Positions 37,236 to 50,326 of a stretch of 64,000 nt of DNA are shown one piece after another (position 1 is the first letter of the stretch; every line of letters starts with the position of its first letter). A program made the translations under genes and the position numbers. The notes beneath the pieces are model-generated. The model was given only the letters and a program-made list of their open reading frames with translations, was not told the origin of the DNA and ran no database searches. The stretch is from Apoderus coryli. Lineage: Eukaryota > Arthropoda > Insecta > Coleoptera > Attelabidae. The DNA lies in contig OU452210.1 in assembly GCA_911728435.2 (NCBI GenBank), positions 12,896,001 to 12,960,000 of the forward strand, in the 5' to 3' direction.

Positions 37236-40200
37236 CTAGATTCCAAAATGCCCTTTATAGAAGTTTTTGAGATGACATCTGCAACGAACATTTAAATTTG
37301 CTGAAAATCCGATTTTATTTATTTAAAACCGTGACAATACAGCGGCTGATATTTTGCATATTCAACACCTCGCGGCAATATTTAAATTAAAACAAAACTG
37401 TATGTTTGTTGTGTAGGTTTTTCTCGAAAGGCCCTTCTCGCCATCAACAGCATTAAAAGATTGTACGGTTAGTTAAGATTTGGAATTATTAAAAACGAAT
37501 ACAAATTCGTTATTAATAATTATATTCCTTGAACAGATGTCTAAAGTTGAAGAAGAAACAGTACGGTGTTAAAACGTAACGTTTATGAGACACCACCATA
37601 AGGTTCATTTTTAATTTTATAGCAGATGTTCGAGGCAGATGCAATACATAGATACAGAATCGATGTGTCCATCCAAAAATATTGCGATTCATGCAGCCGT
37701 CATCGCGAACATAGCCGACCCAATAATTTTCTCGGCCCCTATCAAATTTTATTTATTAATAACACAATTATTTAAAATATACATGATATTTATTTATTGT
37801 TACACAAATTTTGGAAACTATTTAAATATTGACCTGAGTGGTTGGTGTAATACGAGGGTGGGTTGAGAATTAATTTGAGTCTAGTGAGAATGCCTGACAC
37901 CTGCTGGGTTACGAACTATAACCCTTGTACATGGCCTGATATTTTGTTTGTTTGAAACGACCTCCGTATCCCGTTTTTTGGACTCTTGAATTTCGCGAGC
38001 AATAACTTTTATGGCAACAGTGCTCTCATCAACTGTCATCTGTCGGTAGACTACTGTAAAAATTTGAGCAAGCTTCGTCGTTTAGTTTATATTAATCTTT
38101 CCACATAAAACTTTAACTGTAATAATTGTAATCTGACAATTATAACAGACTATTCGAAATATCAGACAATTTACAAAAAGAAACAAACTTTAACTTTGCT
38201 GAAACTTTTAGCAAAAGAACAAACAAGAAACAAGAAGAACTTACTGACAAAACTTTATGTCGACTGACTATTAAGAAGCTTTGAAAAACTTACTATTTCA
38301 GGAACTGAAATTGACTTTGGCTTTAATAAACTCAAATAGTACTTTATGATACATTAATACTTTACAAGAACGACAAAAAATTTCTACACTTTAATAAAAA
38401 ACTGAGAAGTCCAAACTCGTTAAAGAGAACAATGCAAAACTAAAAAACGAAAAACTGAATAAGCAAAACAAAAACTACTTTAATTAAAACTGTATCCTTT
38501 AATAAAAATCTTCTTTCCTGATCAAACATTTTTAATGAAAAATAAAACAACCTTATAAGAACAAAAAAAAAATAACCATGAACTAACCACATGTGAACTG
38601 AATTAACCCCACACCTGACAGTATTGTAATTTTGGTTAAACAAATGCTGCTTGCATTTGAATTAAATAGGGTTAGAACTAAGAACTACAAAACTTCTTGG
38701 TCCTTATATCGAAGAGAGTCTGTCGTGGCGCACGTTTTTTTTGTTTCCACGAAAGATGGTAATCCGCACGACGACTTCAAGTAAACCCGCTATTTCGGGA
38801 TTGAAGTTTCCAAGAAATATCTTCGAGAGTATGAAGTCATGCAGTATTTGTCAGAGTTCTGCTCTGTCAGTTTATTTTTTAAACATCTCCTTTGGTGTTG
38901 TTACTTAAGCCTCAAGGCGGTTAAGGATCTAAATATGTGTTAGTACCGAAATCAGAGTTTGCCTTAGCATTTGCATTTGTCGTACCTCGGATAGTTCTTC
39001 TCCATACATTTATAAATAGGGATATTTTCATTAATTTAAAAATAAAAACGTTAATCAAGAGAAAAAAGTTTTGCATACAGAAATATAATTAAAAAAACAT
39101 TTAGTGCTAGTAACGCTATATGATGTTTTATGCAAAAAATGTTATTTTAACGGTAATATGAGAAAATATTCAAATGAAAGACTGCTTCGGGGTTAGAGAC
39201 AAGAAAACAAACCAAGGGTATGTAGGTATATTCACTCAGCATCATGGCCAGTGACTAACAAATAGCAAATGAACTGAATATTTTTCCAGTTGAAAAACAC
39301 TTCCTGAATATAAAACCGAGCCAGCTTAATTAAAAATCGCAATCGTACAGAAAAAGGTATGTATGAATGCGACTGCTGACCTCTGGAAAACTAATTACAA
39401 CTTCTCAACTTTTAAAATGCGAAGCTTTTGCTGGAGAGCCTCTACAGGGTGCACATCAAATTTAAAAATAAAAAACAACCAACTTCACAAATAGAAAAAT
39501 GATTTTGCACTAATTTGATATATGAACTTTTTGCTGCACGAACTTTCTATAGGGTTTAGTTATGACATTGGGAAGAAGCTCCATAAACTTTTAGAGGCTG
39601 GTTTCAATTTAAATGAGAACATGCCCTTTGAATGTTATTTCATTTTTTTATATAACGGGGTTTCCAATAGGAGCGCTCGATCCTGGAATTGCAAAACAAT
39701 AAATTGTGGATGTCTTGGCCTGGTATCGCATAGAAGGGGTCTGACGTTCGCTTTTAAACGGGGAACCGTCAACAGGTCAATCTTTTTAAAGAAGTCATTC
39801 ACTAGGCTGAGCTTTCCTTTAGACTTCCTAGTCGAAGAGCTATTTGTCTTAATCGCGAAAATAGATTTTGAACTACTATATCGTCCCATGATCAGTACAA
39901 CACAGTCCTGCCAGGAATAAACAAAACAGGTATGTTGTACTGGATATATTCCTAAACATATTTTATTCAGTTTGAATATAAAGCGAAGTATTCTCATAAA
40001 ATAATTCACATAAACTGTAACTGCTGGTATAATAAAAAAAGAGAAAATGGATTTTCTGACACTTCATATGCCTCATTTAAAAGTGACAAATGGGATTGGA
40101 TGGTGTCGCATTTTTATCATATAATATTTGAATAATATTATGCTAAGTTGTTTTTAGAGAACCAAAGCATTCTGTTTGGTGGTTAAAACGGAAGTCTAAT

Positions 40201-43200
40201 AGATAAACGACATTCTAGAAATGCAGATCTTCTATTAAAATTAATGTATGATGGATTTACTTTGATAAAACAAAACATAGAATGTGTGACGGAAAACCAT
40301 ATTTTATTCAGTTGGTAAAGAATTCAAACTTTTTTACTAGTAGCTGTCTAATTGAAAATAAATTTTGACCCAGCTGAAAACAGACTCGAGTAAAAAAGTA
40401 AAATTAACAAAAGCTGACATCGTATTAATTTTCATGTTAGCATTATCGAAACTCTCTCTCAAACCTCCAGAAGTGAATCAATATGTTTGGAGGGTCAAAA
40501 ATATAGGTACATGTTTTGTTACACAATACTTTAAAAAAGAGGCATACTTAACACACGATGTCCGCGTAAGGGTACATTTTTTGTATACTTTAAGGGGATG
40601 TACACCATGTAACTGGGCACGTGCCCGAGTTTTTATTTTGAGATTGCAAATTAATACTGTTTTTTTTTCCAGCAGTATGTTCTAGTGTATAGCAAAGAGA
40701 ATTTTTAAAATCGCTTTATACAGAATGAGAAATATTTTCACGTCATGCAGCTTTATAATTTTACGTTGAGCATGGTAAAGTTTTAATTAGCTTCACAAAA
40801 ATTTACGCTTCATAATTTTTTCCTCTCGTAACAAAATATCGCCAACAAATTAGCCCATCTTTGTAATATAACAGAATAATAAAATAGTTTAATTATAAAC
40901 GGTAAAAACTTTAATTCCAGTTCGGATATACTTATGTAGCTCCCGAGTTTTTATTAATCTTCTTTTTGTTTTTTATTTCCGTGAAGCATTATGTAGCCTT
41001 CATAAGTCATACCACAAGTTAAGTTAAACTTAATTTTCCAGCCGTTGAGCATACGTCTCGTTAGAAGATTCAGAACAAGAGGTCTATGCTCTAAATAATA
41101 ATATCTAATGTGCATAAAGATGAGCCGAAAATGTTGCCCACGGGCAGGGACCCAAAGCCCAGATACCAACAGGACCAAGGCCGTCAATTTTCCACCATCT
41201 GATCCAGACGTCTCAAACAGGAGGCCGTTTTCACGCAGGTGGTCCTTATCTGTATTCCTGCCATAACCTTAGAAATATGCAGAGCACACTGATAAAGTTA
41301 CTTTCAATTAACGCTTAACACACAACTTAATAAATACTTAATAATTTGAATATCAATAATTCTAAGTTTTCTAGCCATACCAACAATATTGTATCTGACT
41401 TGCAAGAGCATGCTCAGGAAATCCAAGTTTTGTTTTAAACACGTCGACAATTTTATGGTATTACACTTTATATTTAAAATGTTACAAATAAAGAACTATC
41501 CCAATTGTAAAAACATTCTTTCCGTGTAAAATAGCAAGAGAGATGAATTTTAAATCATAATATAAACCTTTTGTTATATTTCTTTACATTAAAAACCTCC
41601 CTTTTACACTAACCTTAATTGCGGTATTTTAAAATTTTCTCTGTGTCAGTTAAATAAATTTTCATGGCTATTAGTCTAATATCATGAAAATTCAATGAAC
41701 AAGAGTCACATTACATAAAATTTGCATCTGATTGTGCTCAAAGTCTATGATATGTATTTTTCGGTTTCCCGTGACGTGAAGTGAAAATGACGTTGCGACA
41801 GCATTTTGCATGACAAAGGACCACTTGACAGCCTTGTAAATATGTGGAGAATTATTCATGAAAGCGCGCGAAATGCGGAGCGGTCTCATATTTTCAAAGA
41901 ACATTTTGTGAGCCTTTGTCACATCAGATGTTGCCATATGTTTTATATTATATATACTTGAAATTAACAGCGACGAGGATTCTTTTAATATAAACAACCA
42001 CCTTTAACACGCGCTGGACTTGACAGTAGTAATAGCAGCCTCTGTTAATAACTTTAGACATTAGACTAAGACCATTAAAGAGACTGCACAGAAATGTTAA
42101 GGCCTGGAATTCGCAGAAACGCTCAGGATTGGAAGGTGTTGTCAATTTATCTTGGACAAAACCTATCAGAGATGCGACAACAGTTTTTCTGACTTGGATA
42201 GCCGGCGGAAACTCGGGAATCAGACTTAACGAGCAAGTTAACAAGATAACCTCCTTGATATAGCCTCAATCATGTTGTAAATCCTCATGTAATAATGTTA
42301 TGAATATAAGATATTCAGGATCCAAATGTGACTATAAGAATTCGCATTTTTAAATACAAGCTCATGCAGAAACCACTTTGTACCATTGTCTCAGCTCAGA
42401 TATAATTCAAATGTAGAAATATTATAAAGTATTTGGCAACATTGCTCCATATGAATGAATATGTTACTCTCCCCTATTTTATTGGGAAAGCCGCACGCTG
42501 TCTTTATTCCGATTACCCGTGGGTCTACAAGATAAAAACACTAGAAACACATAATAGATCACCCATATTTTGGTGACAGTATCAATACTAGCGTATAAAT
42601 TTCTGAACTTGTCTCTTCTGTTCGTAGCGACTTTAGAGAAAATTTATCTGTATTTAACAGTGGCGGGCATATTAAGTTTCGTTTTGAATGCGTTTAAGTT
42701 GGTCTTGTAAGGAACTACAAAAAATAGTCTTTAAAACCTTCACATCACTTCCATGGCAATAAAAATAAAATGGAATTCTATCGTTGATACGTGAGACAGG
42801 TTTGACACGACTGTGCATTTCTTTAGCTTTGCAATTATTGACATTATGCTTCTTTAATTAACCCTCATTTCCAAACTCTATTCGTTATTTCTAAACTTAG
42901 ATTTATTCTTAGTTCCAAAGTTGTTTATGTTCTTTAGCTTTCTTGATCAGTTTTTCTAAACAAATTTTCAGCTTTGGTTTTCACAAAAACTAATCAACGA
43001 AATCACTGCATTGGCAGCCTACTCCAATAGTCTGTTATATTCAAATCTAAATGCATTTTAGTTAAAAAAAGTTTTTTAATTTTAATTAAAATCATACATA
43101 TCTAAAAAGTATCATATTTCGCGACGTCACTGTATTTCATTTGATAAAATAAGACAGGGGCAATTTCTAATGGAAACCGGAATATAGGCATAAACGTTAT

Positions 43201-46200
43201 ATGTATTTTGTTGGAGCCTGTGCGTGGTTTTAAAATGATTTGGGCCCCAATTTGACAACAAATGGGATTGTCTTGAACGAGTGCGCCTCGGGATGACATT
43301 AGCCTGTCTGGAACTCACAACAAAGGCTGTGCCAGCCGCCCTGTCACTGTGTAATGTATGCTAACACGTTTTTGCTCACGGCAATGATCACTTTATGATG
43401 CTTGACGCTCTTCTGTTGGAATTTGAGAATTCGACAACTTACTGCATTAAATAAATTCGTTCCTGTTGGATAAAAAAATATGTGGCTTATGCCGATAAAA
43501 TGGAATTTTTGATCACGTTTCTTTGATATTCTTGATTCACCTTTTTAAGAGACTTTAACTAATCTATACCAGGTGTACCGGAATAAATGACAATAATTTG
43601 TCCTGTAAAAATTAATATCTAAAAAATAATTATGAAAATAGTAATTTACGTAACAAGTCAGGAAAATAAGTTTTTTTGGACGAATAGACAAAATTCTAGA
43701 ACGAGCCGTAGGCGAGTCCTGGAAGTCTGCGAGTCCAAAAATACGATTTTCGGGCGTGTTGCGTACAATATTTTTTCAGCAACCGTGTAGAATAATAAAC
43801 CAATGAGACGACACATTTCTTAAAGCGTTTGTAAAATATTTCTTAAAGCGTTGGTAGATTCCTTTCAAAATATCGAACTCCATATTATATTAGAGAAAAT
43901 CAATTTATCGATTAAATGTCAAGACATTAAAAAATTGAAATTGGATCTATTTTATAAAGACGATAATGCAGATGATCTCCTGGGCATTGTCTTTTTCAAT
44001 GAATTGGGCTCTGCGATGAGCAAATTGCAGTCCCTTCCTGGGATAGGTCCCCCTTAATTTTTGCTAAAAAATCGCTATTTACAATTTTTAGCATCAAATT
44101 AGAGACACTCTTCATACTGATCGCTTCAAATGCTTTACTTCCATTAAAAAAACATAAATCGCTATTCCCAAACCAAAACAACCAAACCCAACCCCACTCT
44201 GTACTTTAGTGGTGTTACTACGCAGAGCAAAGGTTAGATGGACCATTTACTAACACAGCAATGGTACGTTAACTTTCGATACGGTCGTAACAAATTGTAC
44301 TACATATCTCCATGTATTTTTGTTACGACCGCAAGTCACTTAGTATTATAATACGCATTTTGAAAAAAAGGCGCAGTCAATTCACAGATTGTGTTTATCT
44401 GCAGCATGTCTGATGAATTGGAAGTTTGCTGAATAACTGGGCATTCCATATGTTGGATAAATATTGGATAATATGAGAAACAAAACCTAAAAGTGCATAC
44501 AGTGCTTATCGGTAAGCCTCAAATAGGTGGTAGTAACTTCTAGTGGGATAAAAGTTGTAAAACAATGTTCCGTGTCTATTATTATTTAATTAATTGTAGG
44601 AAAATCGAACGCAAATCTGCAAGTAGACACCTAGTGTCAGTCTTCCCAAAATCTTTAAAACAGATAAGTCTATTGTAATCAATTACATTTGGGAAACGCT
44701 GTATTAAACTTAGTTTGTATCACTCCTTTTCATTATTCTCTCTGACACTGTAAATTGTTATTCACACCTCTAGAATCGTGTCGTTTTTTAATAAAAGGCA
44801 TTTTATTATAAGAATTGTAAGGATATCATATTGTTCACGAACATTAAATAAAATAATAAAGTCTTACATTTATTGTACCATTAAAATAATTAATAAACTA
44901 CTTAGAATAAATGAACAATTTATCTGTTAACATTATTATTATTTGTCAGCTATAACTTGTGATTGGTTGAGAATATAAATTACATTTATTTTTTCTAAAA
45001 GTTGTAGTTATTTTTAATATTTGCCTTGATTACAACTTGTTGTGAAATGAACTAACCTGACACTTACCGTGTAATTTCATCATCTGCAATGGTCAAGGTA
45101 GAAAATGGTACCAACTTACCTAAAATTAAAAAACAATTATTAGATGAAATTTGGCGATAATTATAAGAGTGATCACGAAACTCTTCTAACTTGGTTTTTA
45201 ATTTTCTGATTGGTATTTTTAGAACGACATTAGGTACTACCAACAACCATACCCGATCATATTTATACTATTAATTTTGATTAATTGATTTGTTTGTGGA
45301 GTTGAATACTTTAGAAGTATTAATTTTTAAATTTTATTTGACAAAGCTGCAAGCTTTAAAGCAACACCATACAGTTTTACAAAACAAATCAAAGATTTCT
45401 GTTGAATATATTGTTTCTTATATCTTCGTAAAAAAAATACAAAATTTTAATTACCGCATATTATGACTCCTTTTTTCGTGGTTGATCATTCCCAAAGTTG
45501 GATGCACCCTATTTTTTGTTTTTAAGAAAGGTAAGGCAACTCTTTTATATTCATCACAGATGATAAATTCGATAAATCAAAACTATCCTAATAACAGTCT
45601 ACTTCATTTTGATTAAGCACATTGAAGCATACACTTCTGAAATTAATATTAAGTCACACAAGTTCCTCAAAGCGACAGTCCAAATGCCCTATTGTGACTT
45701 GTTAACCGATGATATAGTCTATCAATAAAAAAATGATAAATTTCGTATATAAATTATAAAAAAAAGGTTAATGATTTGTCTATTATAATATTAATTAGTT
45801 CATAATATAAATGAAGTTTCGGAAACATCGGGAGACAAAAGGCGAAGACCAGGGTAGAATATATATTTTTTATTGTTATATGGACCTACAGCTGTGGTAT
45901 CCTGTAGTGTGGAACACATAAGCCCAACAAAACAATGTCCTTTTCTTTTTTCTAAGCAGTGCCGCATTTCATATGTGGGGGGAAAAGATTAAATATCAAT
46001 TTACAGGTAATATAGGTACTTATATCTAATTATTATATTTACTTCATAATGATATTTGGGTAAAATCAACATTAAGTGTTTTATTTGTGGTTTTTTATTA
46101 TTTGGATATTGTACTGAAATTGTGTATTTAATTTAGAAATACAGCAGTGGCGTAGTTAGACATTTATTAGACATGAGCAGAAGAAATCGGCTATATCAGA

Positions 46201-47849
46201 GTAGAGTTAGATCGATTTTCGATAGAAAACTAGAGTGTATCTCCACAAAATAACTTTTGATCAAAGCTGTTTGATGTTTTAATATCCTCATCTTCAGTGC
46301 TTTTCAATTCAATTAAATTTCAATAAAATAGACAGGTCTGATACTGATATTGTAAGGAGCATATAAATAAATAAACATTCAACCCGGTATAAATACAAAA
46401 TAAAATGCATTTTTGTATTAGCTAATGAAGAAAATAAATGAGTAGATTTAATAACGTTAAATTTTATGTATTTTATTATTGTTCTTAATGTATCCATTTT
46501 ATTTAAACACATCACGATTTTCAATATTTCATAGAGTATCGCGGATATAAAAATAAAAAATGAATTAAATTATGGATTAATTATGTTCTTTGCATGGATA
46601 GAGCTCTAAAGGTAAATTTATTGATAATAAACGCACATTAGCGTTGTGGATATAGAATATTATGAAACCCAACTAACTAGTAGGTATGAATTAAAGATTA
46701 TTGCAAACTAAAGTTCCTGTAAATTTGCCTTATAATTAGTAACAGAATTACATTCAATATAAATATTATTAAGTATTGTCTTTTTACTACTCCACTGGGA
46801 TGAAATGCCTCACAAATCTGAAAGATAATTTGTCAGGAGAGGCAATTCGATTGTGTAAAAATGTCAGCTCGCTGAAGGCAAACTCATGAAAGATTCCTGC
46901 GGTTTTCATTTCATAAGCCAATCTTATTTCATCTTAACGCACAATCTTCTTTTACTTCTCTTTCGTTTTTTTAATACAGTTAAAGTTACTTGTATACAGA
47001 TCCGTTTTTTATAGATCAATTATGTCACATTGTTCCAGCATCCCCTCTTTTGATTTCACTTAAATGTCCTTTTTTTATTGGGGGAGAAAACTAAATGTGA
47101 GCCTTTATAACCGACGAGGGTGTGTTTTTTATCTGGCCACTTTGTCGCTGACATCCAGTTGACATCCACTTGTTGAACGTATTATTGTAAAGACTTGTAA
47201 AAGAACAGCAGTTTTCATATTGTGGAAGTAAATGACTGTCAAAAAGTCCTTTATTGTATGGTACCATTTGTTGTATTAGGGTAGGTCGATGCCACCGCTT
47301 CTTGTTTACTTTTAAGTAAATTTAAATCTTCCTTGACATTTCTTGTTAACTTGTTAATTGTATGTGAAGTGGTTTTACATTTTGCGGAGTCACCTACCTG
47401 TGTAATTTTTATCTCTTTGAGGCTCTATTGTACTGATAAAATCCAATTTAATTTAGGAGAAAGGTTAAACTCCAGTAAATAAATAAATTTAGGAGTTCAG
47501 GAAATCAAAAGTTATATTTTCCCTTAATGAACACAGTTTCAATTAATGAAGGTATTTTCAGTAAAATTTAAGCACTTAAAATACTAAAAGAAATACTTCA
47601 ACTACCATACTAGGTATTTTAAATATTGCTGCAGGGTTAAAATATGTTCCTATTTATAATAAGGGACACCTTTAAATATCGTTATATATTGTGGCGGCTG
47701 GTGAGATGAAACGCTGGGAGACAGCCCCCCATGAATTCTATGGGTACTTTGAACTAACTGCTATAAAAGTTAACATTATTTTATTAAATCGATAATCCTA
47801 AACCAATCTCATTCAATATTAGGTCGACTGCAGCTTAAGATATGGAAAG
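37236..47849. other. Long AT-rich stretch with only dispersed repeats
   Basis: About 10.6 kb without a supportable gene. I note an A-rich stretch with recurring actttaa words (38090-38530), a probable dispersed repeat at 39438-40010, a repeat-like segment with gagccgtaggcgagtcctgg near 43700, a local 16-bp repeat atttcttaaagcgttt at 43815 and 43840, and cagtggcg 8-mers at 42658 and 46145. Frames at 40365-40685, 41692-42244 and 43102-43318 are unrecognised and overlap others. Confidence 0.45.
39438..40010 (-). repeat. Probable dispersed repeat with unassigned ORF
   Basis: On the minus strand a 124-codon frame (40009-39635) contains SIFAIKTNSSSTRKSKGKLS and LLTVPRLKANVRPLLCD, of ordinary protein-like composition, but I do not recognise it. 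About 190 bp after its stop the strand reads gatgtgcaccctgtagag (39438-39455 region), the same kind of end as the other caccctgta repeats. The two together suggest one repeat unit in minus orientation. The opposite frame 39522-39920 also stays open, so coding is doubtful. Confidence 0.3.
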
Positions 47850-48290
47850 CAATCTACGAAAACCCAATATTCTAGCAGCAACCGCTTCTTCAGGTGTCGA
47901 AAAACGTTGACCTCTCAGTTTGTTTTTTACGTACGGGAATAAAAAGAAGTCATTCGGTGCCAAGTCAGGACTATACGGCGGATGACTCATCAAATCCATG
48001 TTTTGGGTGCTCAAAAATGCAGTTGTTTGAGTCGATGTGTGAGAGCTCGCATTGTCGTGTTGAAGAGTGATCTGTCTTTGGCGGTTGGTTTTCCTGATTT
48101 CTTAAAAGACAAATGGTTGTGTACGACTCAGAATCGACTGTTCTGCGTTGTTCTAGTGGTACGGTTGCGACATGTCCATTTTTTCCGAAAAAACAGGCGA
48201 CCATTTGCTGGGAAGGGCTTCGTGCGCGAACAACTTTTGTTGGATTTGGTTAATCTTGAAACACAGTTACTCTAAACAACACAAATAGCG
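47850..48290 (-). pseudogene. mariner transposase C-terminal half, D34D
   Basis: Minus strand. From about 48245: NPTKVVRARSPSQQMV, then ACFFGKNGHVATVPLEQRRT, then DSESYTTICL, and after a frame change an open run with LQHDNASSHTS, LMSHPPYSPDLAPNDFFLFP and KNKLRGQRFSTPEEAVAAR, ending near 47850. The second and third catalytic aspartates (HDN and APND) are both present with exactly 34 residues between them, the mariner D34D signature. The first Asp region and N-terminus are absent, and a stop follows VFQD. The C-terminal 50-60 residues and terminal repeat are missing at the 47850 end. A third mariner subfamily in this window; inactive. Confidence 0.85.
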
Positions 48291-48385
48291 CTCGGATGTC
48301 AAAACTTTCTGAGTATGTCTGTGACTCAAGGTGTATTTCTATGTGAGTCTTCTGTTTTGAGGAAATTTAAATGAAGTATGCCGAT

Positions 48386-48413
48386 GTTTCGGTAACTTTA
48401 TTACCATCCTCAG
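48386..48413 (-). other. CTGANGA / stem-loop / GAAAC motif
   Basis: Minus strand: CTGAGGA, T, perfect 5-bp stem GGTAA with TTACC around TAAAG, then GAAACATCGG. The clearest example of the motif in this window. It lies 95 bp beyond the upstream edge of the mariner remnant; no link is implied. Confidence 0.4.
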
Positions 48414-49267
48414 GACCAACTAAAAGTTGAGAGTTCCTTATACATATATACATAATATATGTTTGTTAATTAAAAACAATATATATTGAATTTTATTTGA
48501 GTGGGAATTAAAAATTTGATAAAATATAATACGAGACCAAAAAGTCGTTCTTTAGATAATTGCAAACAAATTATTCAGTTCTATAATGTTGATATTTGTG
48601 TTAAATATGATCAATACGATATTAAAAAATTTTACGATATCTTTAAAGTAGGTATTTCCGATGTTTATAAATTAGGTAAACAACAATTCATACAGAAAAT
48701 CTTGGGAAGCACAAAGGACAATATTTATAACTTGAAGTAACACTGAAACGAAGCGTAAAAAATTCAAATAATATTAATATACAAAGTTGCATTGTGTTAA
48801 ACGCGGCCCTTCTTTGAAATGAAATTCGCAACAAGCTCCTTTATATCCAACTACCTAAAGCACGAAGCCACTTATCTCTGCATATTATACGCATGATTAA
48901 CTATATATTATTGTACATAGTTTTCTGAAATATTACCAAATACATACATGCAGAAGTGCCTTTTATATGTGTTTTTTCGGATGGTAGTCTTTTGTATATC
49001 GTTGTCTTACTCAAACCACGAAATACTTTCCTCCAATATTATATACGCATATACAGACAGACAACCTTTAAAATTGATATGAAAGAATATTGAATAGATA
49101 GGTATTACTTTCAGATCATTAATTTAAATGTCATAGCTGACAAGTTTCATAAACTATTTAATTTTGTTCACCTATCTAATATTTGTTTGTGTTTTACATG
49201 CGGCATTAACTAAATTAATAATTATTATTTAGGGTGTGACAATAATATTATATTCCGTCATATTTCG

Positions 49268-49407
49268 ACGTTTCGACAAGGTAATCTTGCCTTCTCCATA
49301 TATTTGGTTTGGATTTTAAAAACCAATACTCCTCTACATGAGGATAACCAATCCAAAGCAAATATAATTAATAAAGACTGTCCTGAGGAAGGCATTTACC
49401 TGTCTCA
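49268..49407. repeat. Foldback carrying the GAAAC motif in both arms
   Basis: The inner arms tatatttggtttggatt (49299-49315) and aatccaaagcaaatata (49350-49366) pair at 16 of 17 positions, with a small cctc/gagg hairpin in the loop. Outside them the left arm reads, on the minus strand, GGAGAAGGCAAG then CTTGTCGAAAC (49270-49297). The right arm reads CTGAGGAAGGCATTTACCTG (49383-49402), its diverged inverse. The motif seen singly at 5206, 15582 and 48386 is thus present twice, head to head. Confidence 0.55.
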
Positions 49408-49739
49408 TAAGACTCTCTTGGTGGCAAGCTATATTTCAGAATATTTTTTATTCTTTTTATTGTAAAAATCAGCTATTTTTTATTTAAATTATTCCATATT
49501 TCGAATAAGATTAGGCATTTTTTATTTTGACGACTTTTGCACGATTTACGAATGCATGTAAGCAAGTTTTTTATGATACTTCTCGAAGGTGATATTCTAT
49601 CAAAGCTATAAATAACTAGTCAATATTTCTGCTATGTTTTATACTTTTTAAAGTTTTTAACCCCTTTTTACACTCTTTTCAAACGCTAATATGATCTAAT
49701 TTATTATCTTAAATGTTTTTGGTGATTAAATCAATGAAA

Positions 49740-50177
49740 AATTACTCAATATTTCGGTTAAGTTTAAATTTTTTAAACCTCTTGCCTACGCTCAATATTT
49801 TCCAAAAGTTAATCAACACGTAGAAATATCCCGTAGTAATTTGATACCAAATTGGTTAAAAATCTGTTAAGTAAGTTTTGAGTTATCGTGGATACAGATT
49901 TTTCTGACGCTTATTTAGACTTTTCCTGGACGCCTATGGTACATAAATTTTATGTCGTGTAGTTTTTTCATCAATTTACCATTTTTACAGTCAAATTTTG
50001 TTGACCATTTTTCTACTATTTATGAACGCGCAATTTTGAACCCTTTTTTAACTCCCTTGCCTACGCTTAATGTTTCCAAAAGATTAATCAGCACCTAAAC
50101 GTATCCTGTAGTATTTTTGTACCAAATTTGGTTAAAATATGGTAAGTGGTTTTTGAGTTATCGTGGATACAGACAGA
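49740..50177 (+). repeat. Direct repeat of ~125 bp, period 272 bp
   Basis: 49777-49903 and 50049-50177 share cttgcctacgctcaat-like starts, ccaaaagttaatca, cgtagtaattt and a common end gttttgagttatcgtggata followed by cagattt or cagacagacgg. A weaker third unit lies upstream at about 49620-49700. The end with cagacagacgg is a common form of dispersed repeats in insect genomes. The 145 bp between copies is not obviously repeated. Confidence 0.6.
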
Positions 50178-50326
50178 CGGTCAAATATAGAAAATACCTA
50201 CTTATTCCATTCGTCAAGAGAGAGCTTTAATAATATTGGGAAGTAGAACCATTTGGTTTCAATAATAATTCCCAACCACTCTTGTCTGCAACATAATGAA
50301 TTTACCGCTTTTCTTGCGATAGAGCG

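Noticed and set aside
43102..43318. Two overlapping minus frames
   Set aside because: Same region read in two phases, each short; no recognisable motif.
48501..48740. 79-codon plus frame
   Set aside because: Lys/Ile/Asn/Tyr-rich composition of background AT-rich DNA and no known motif.
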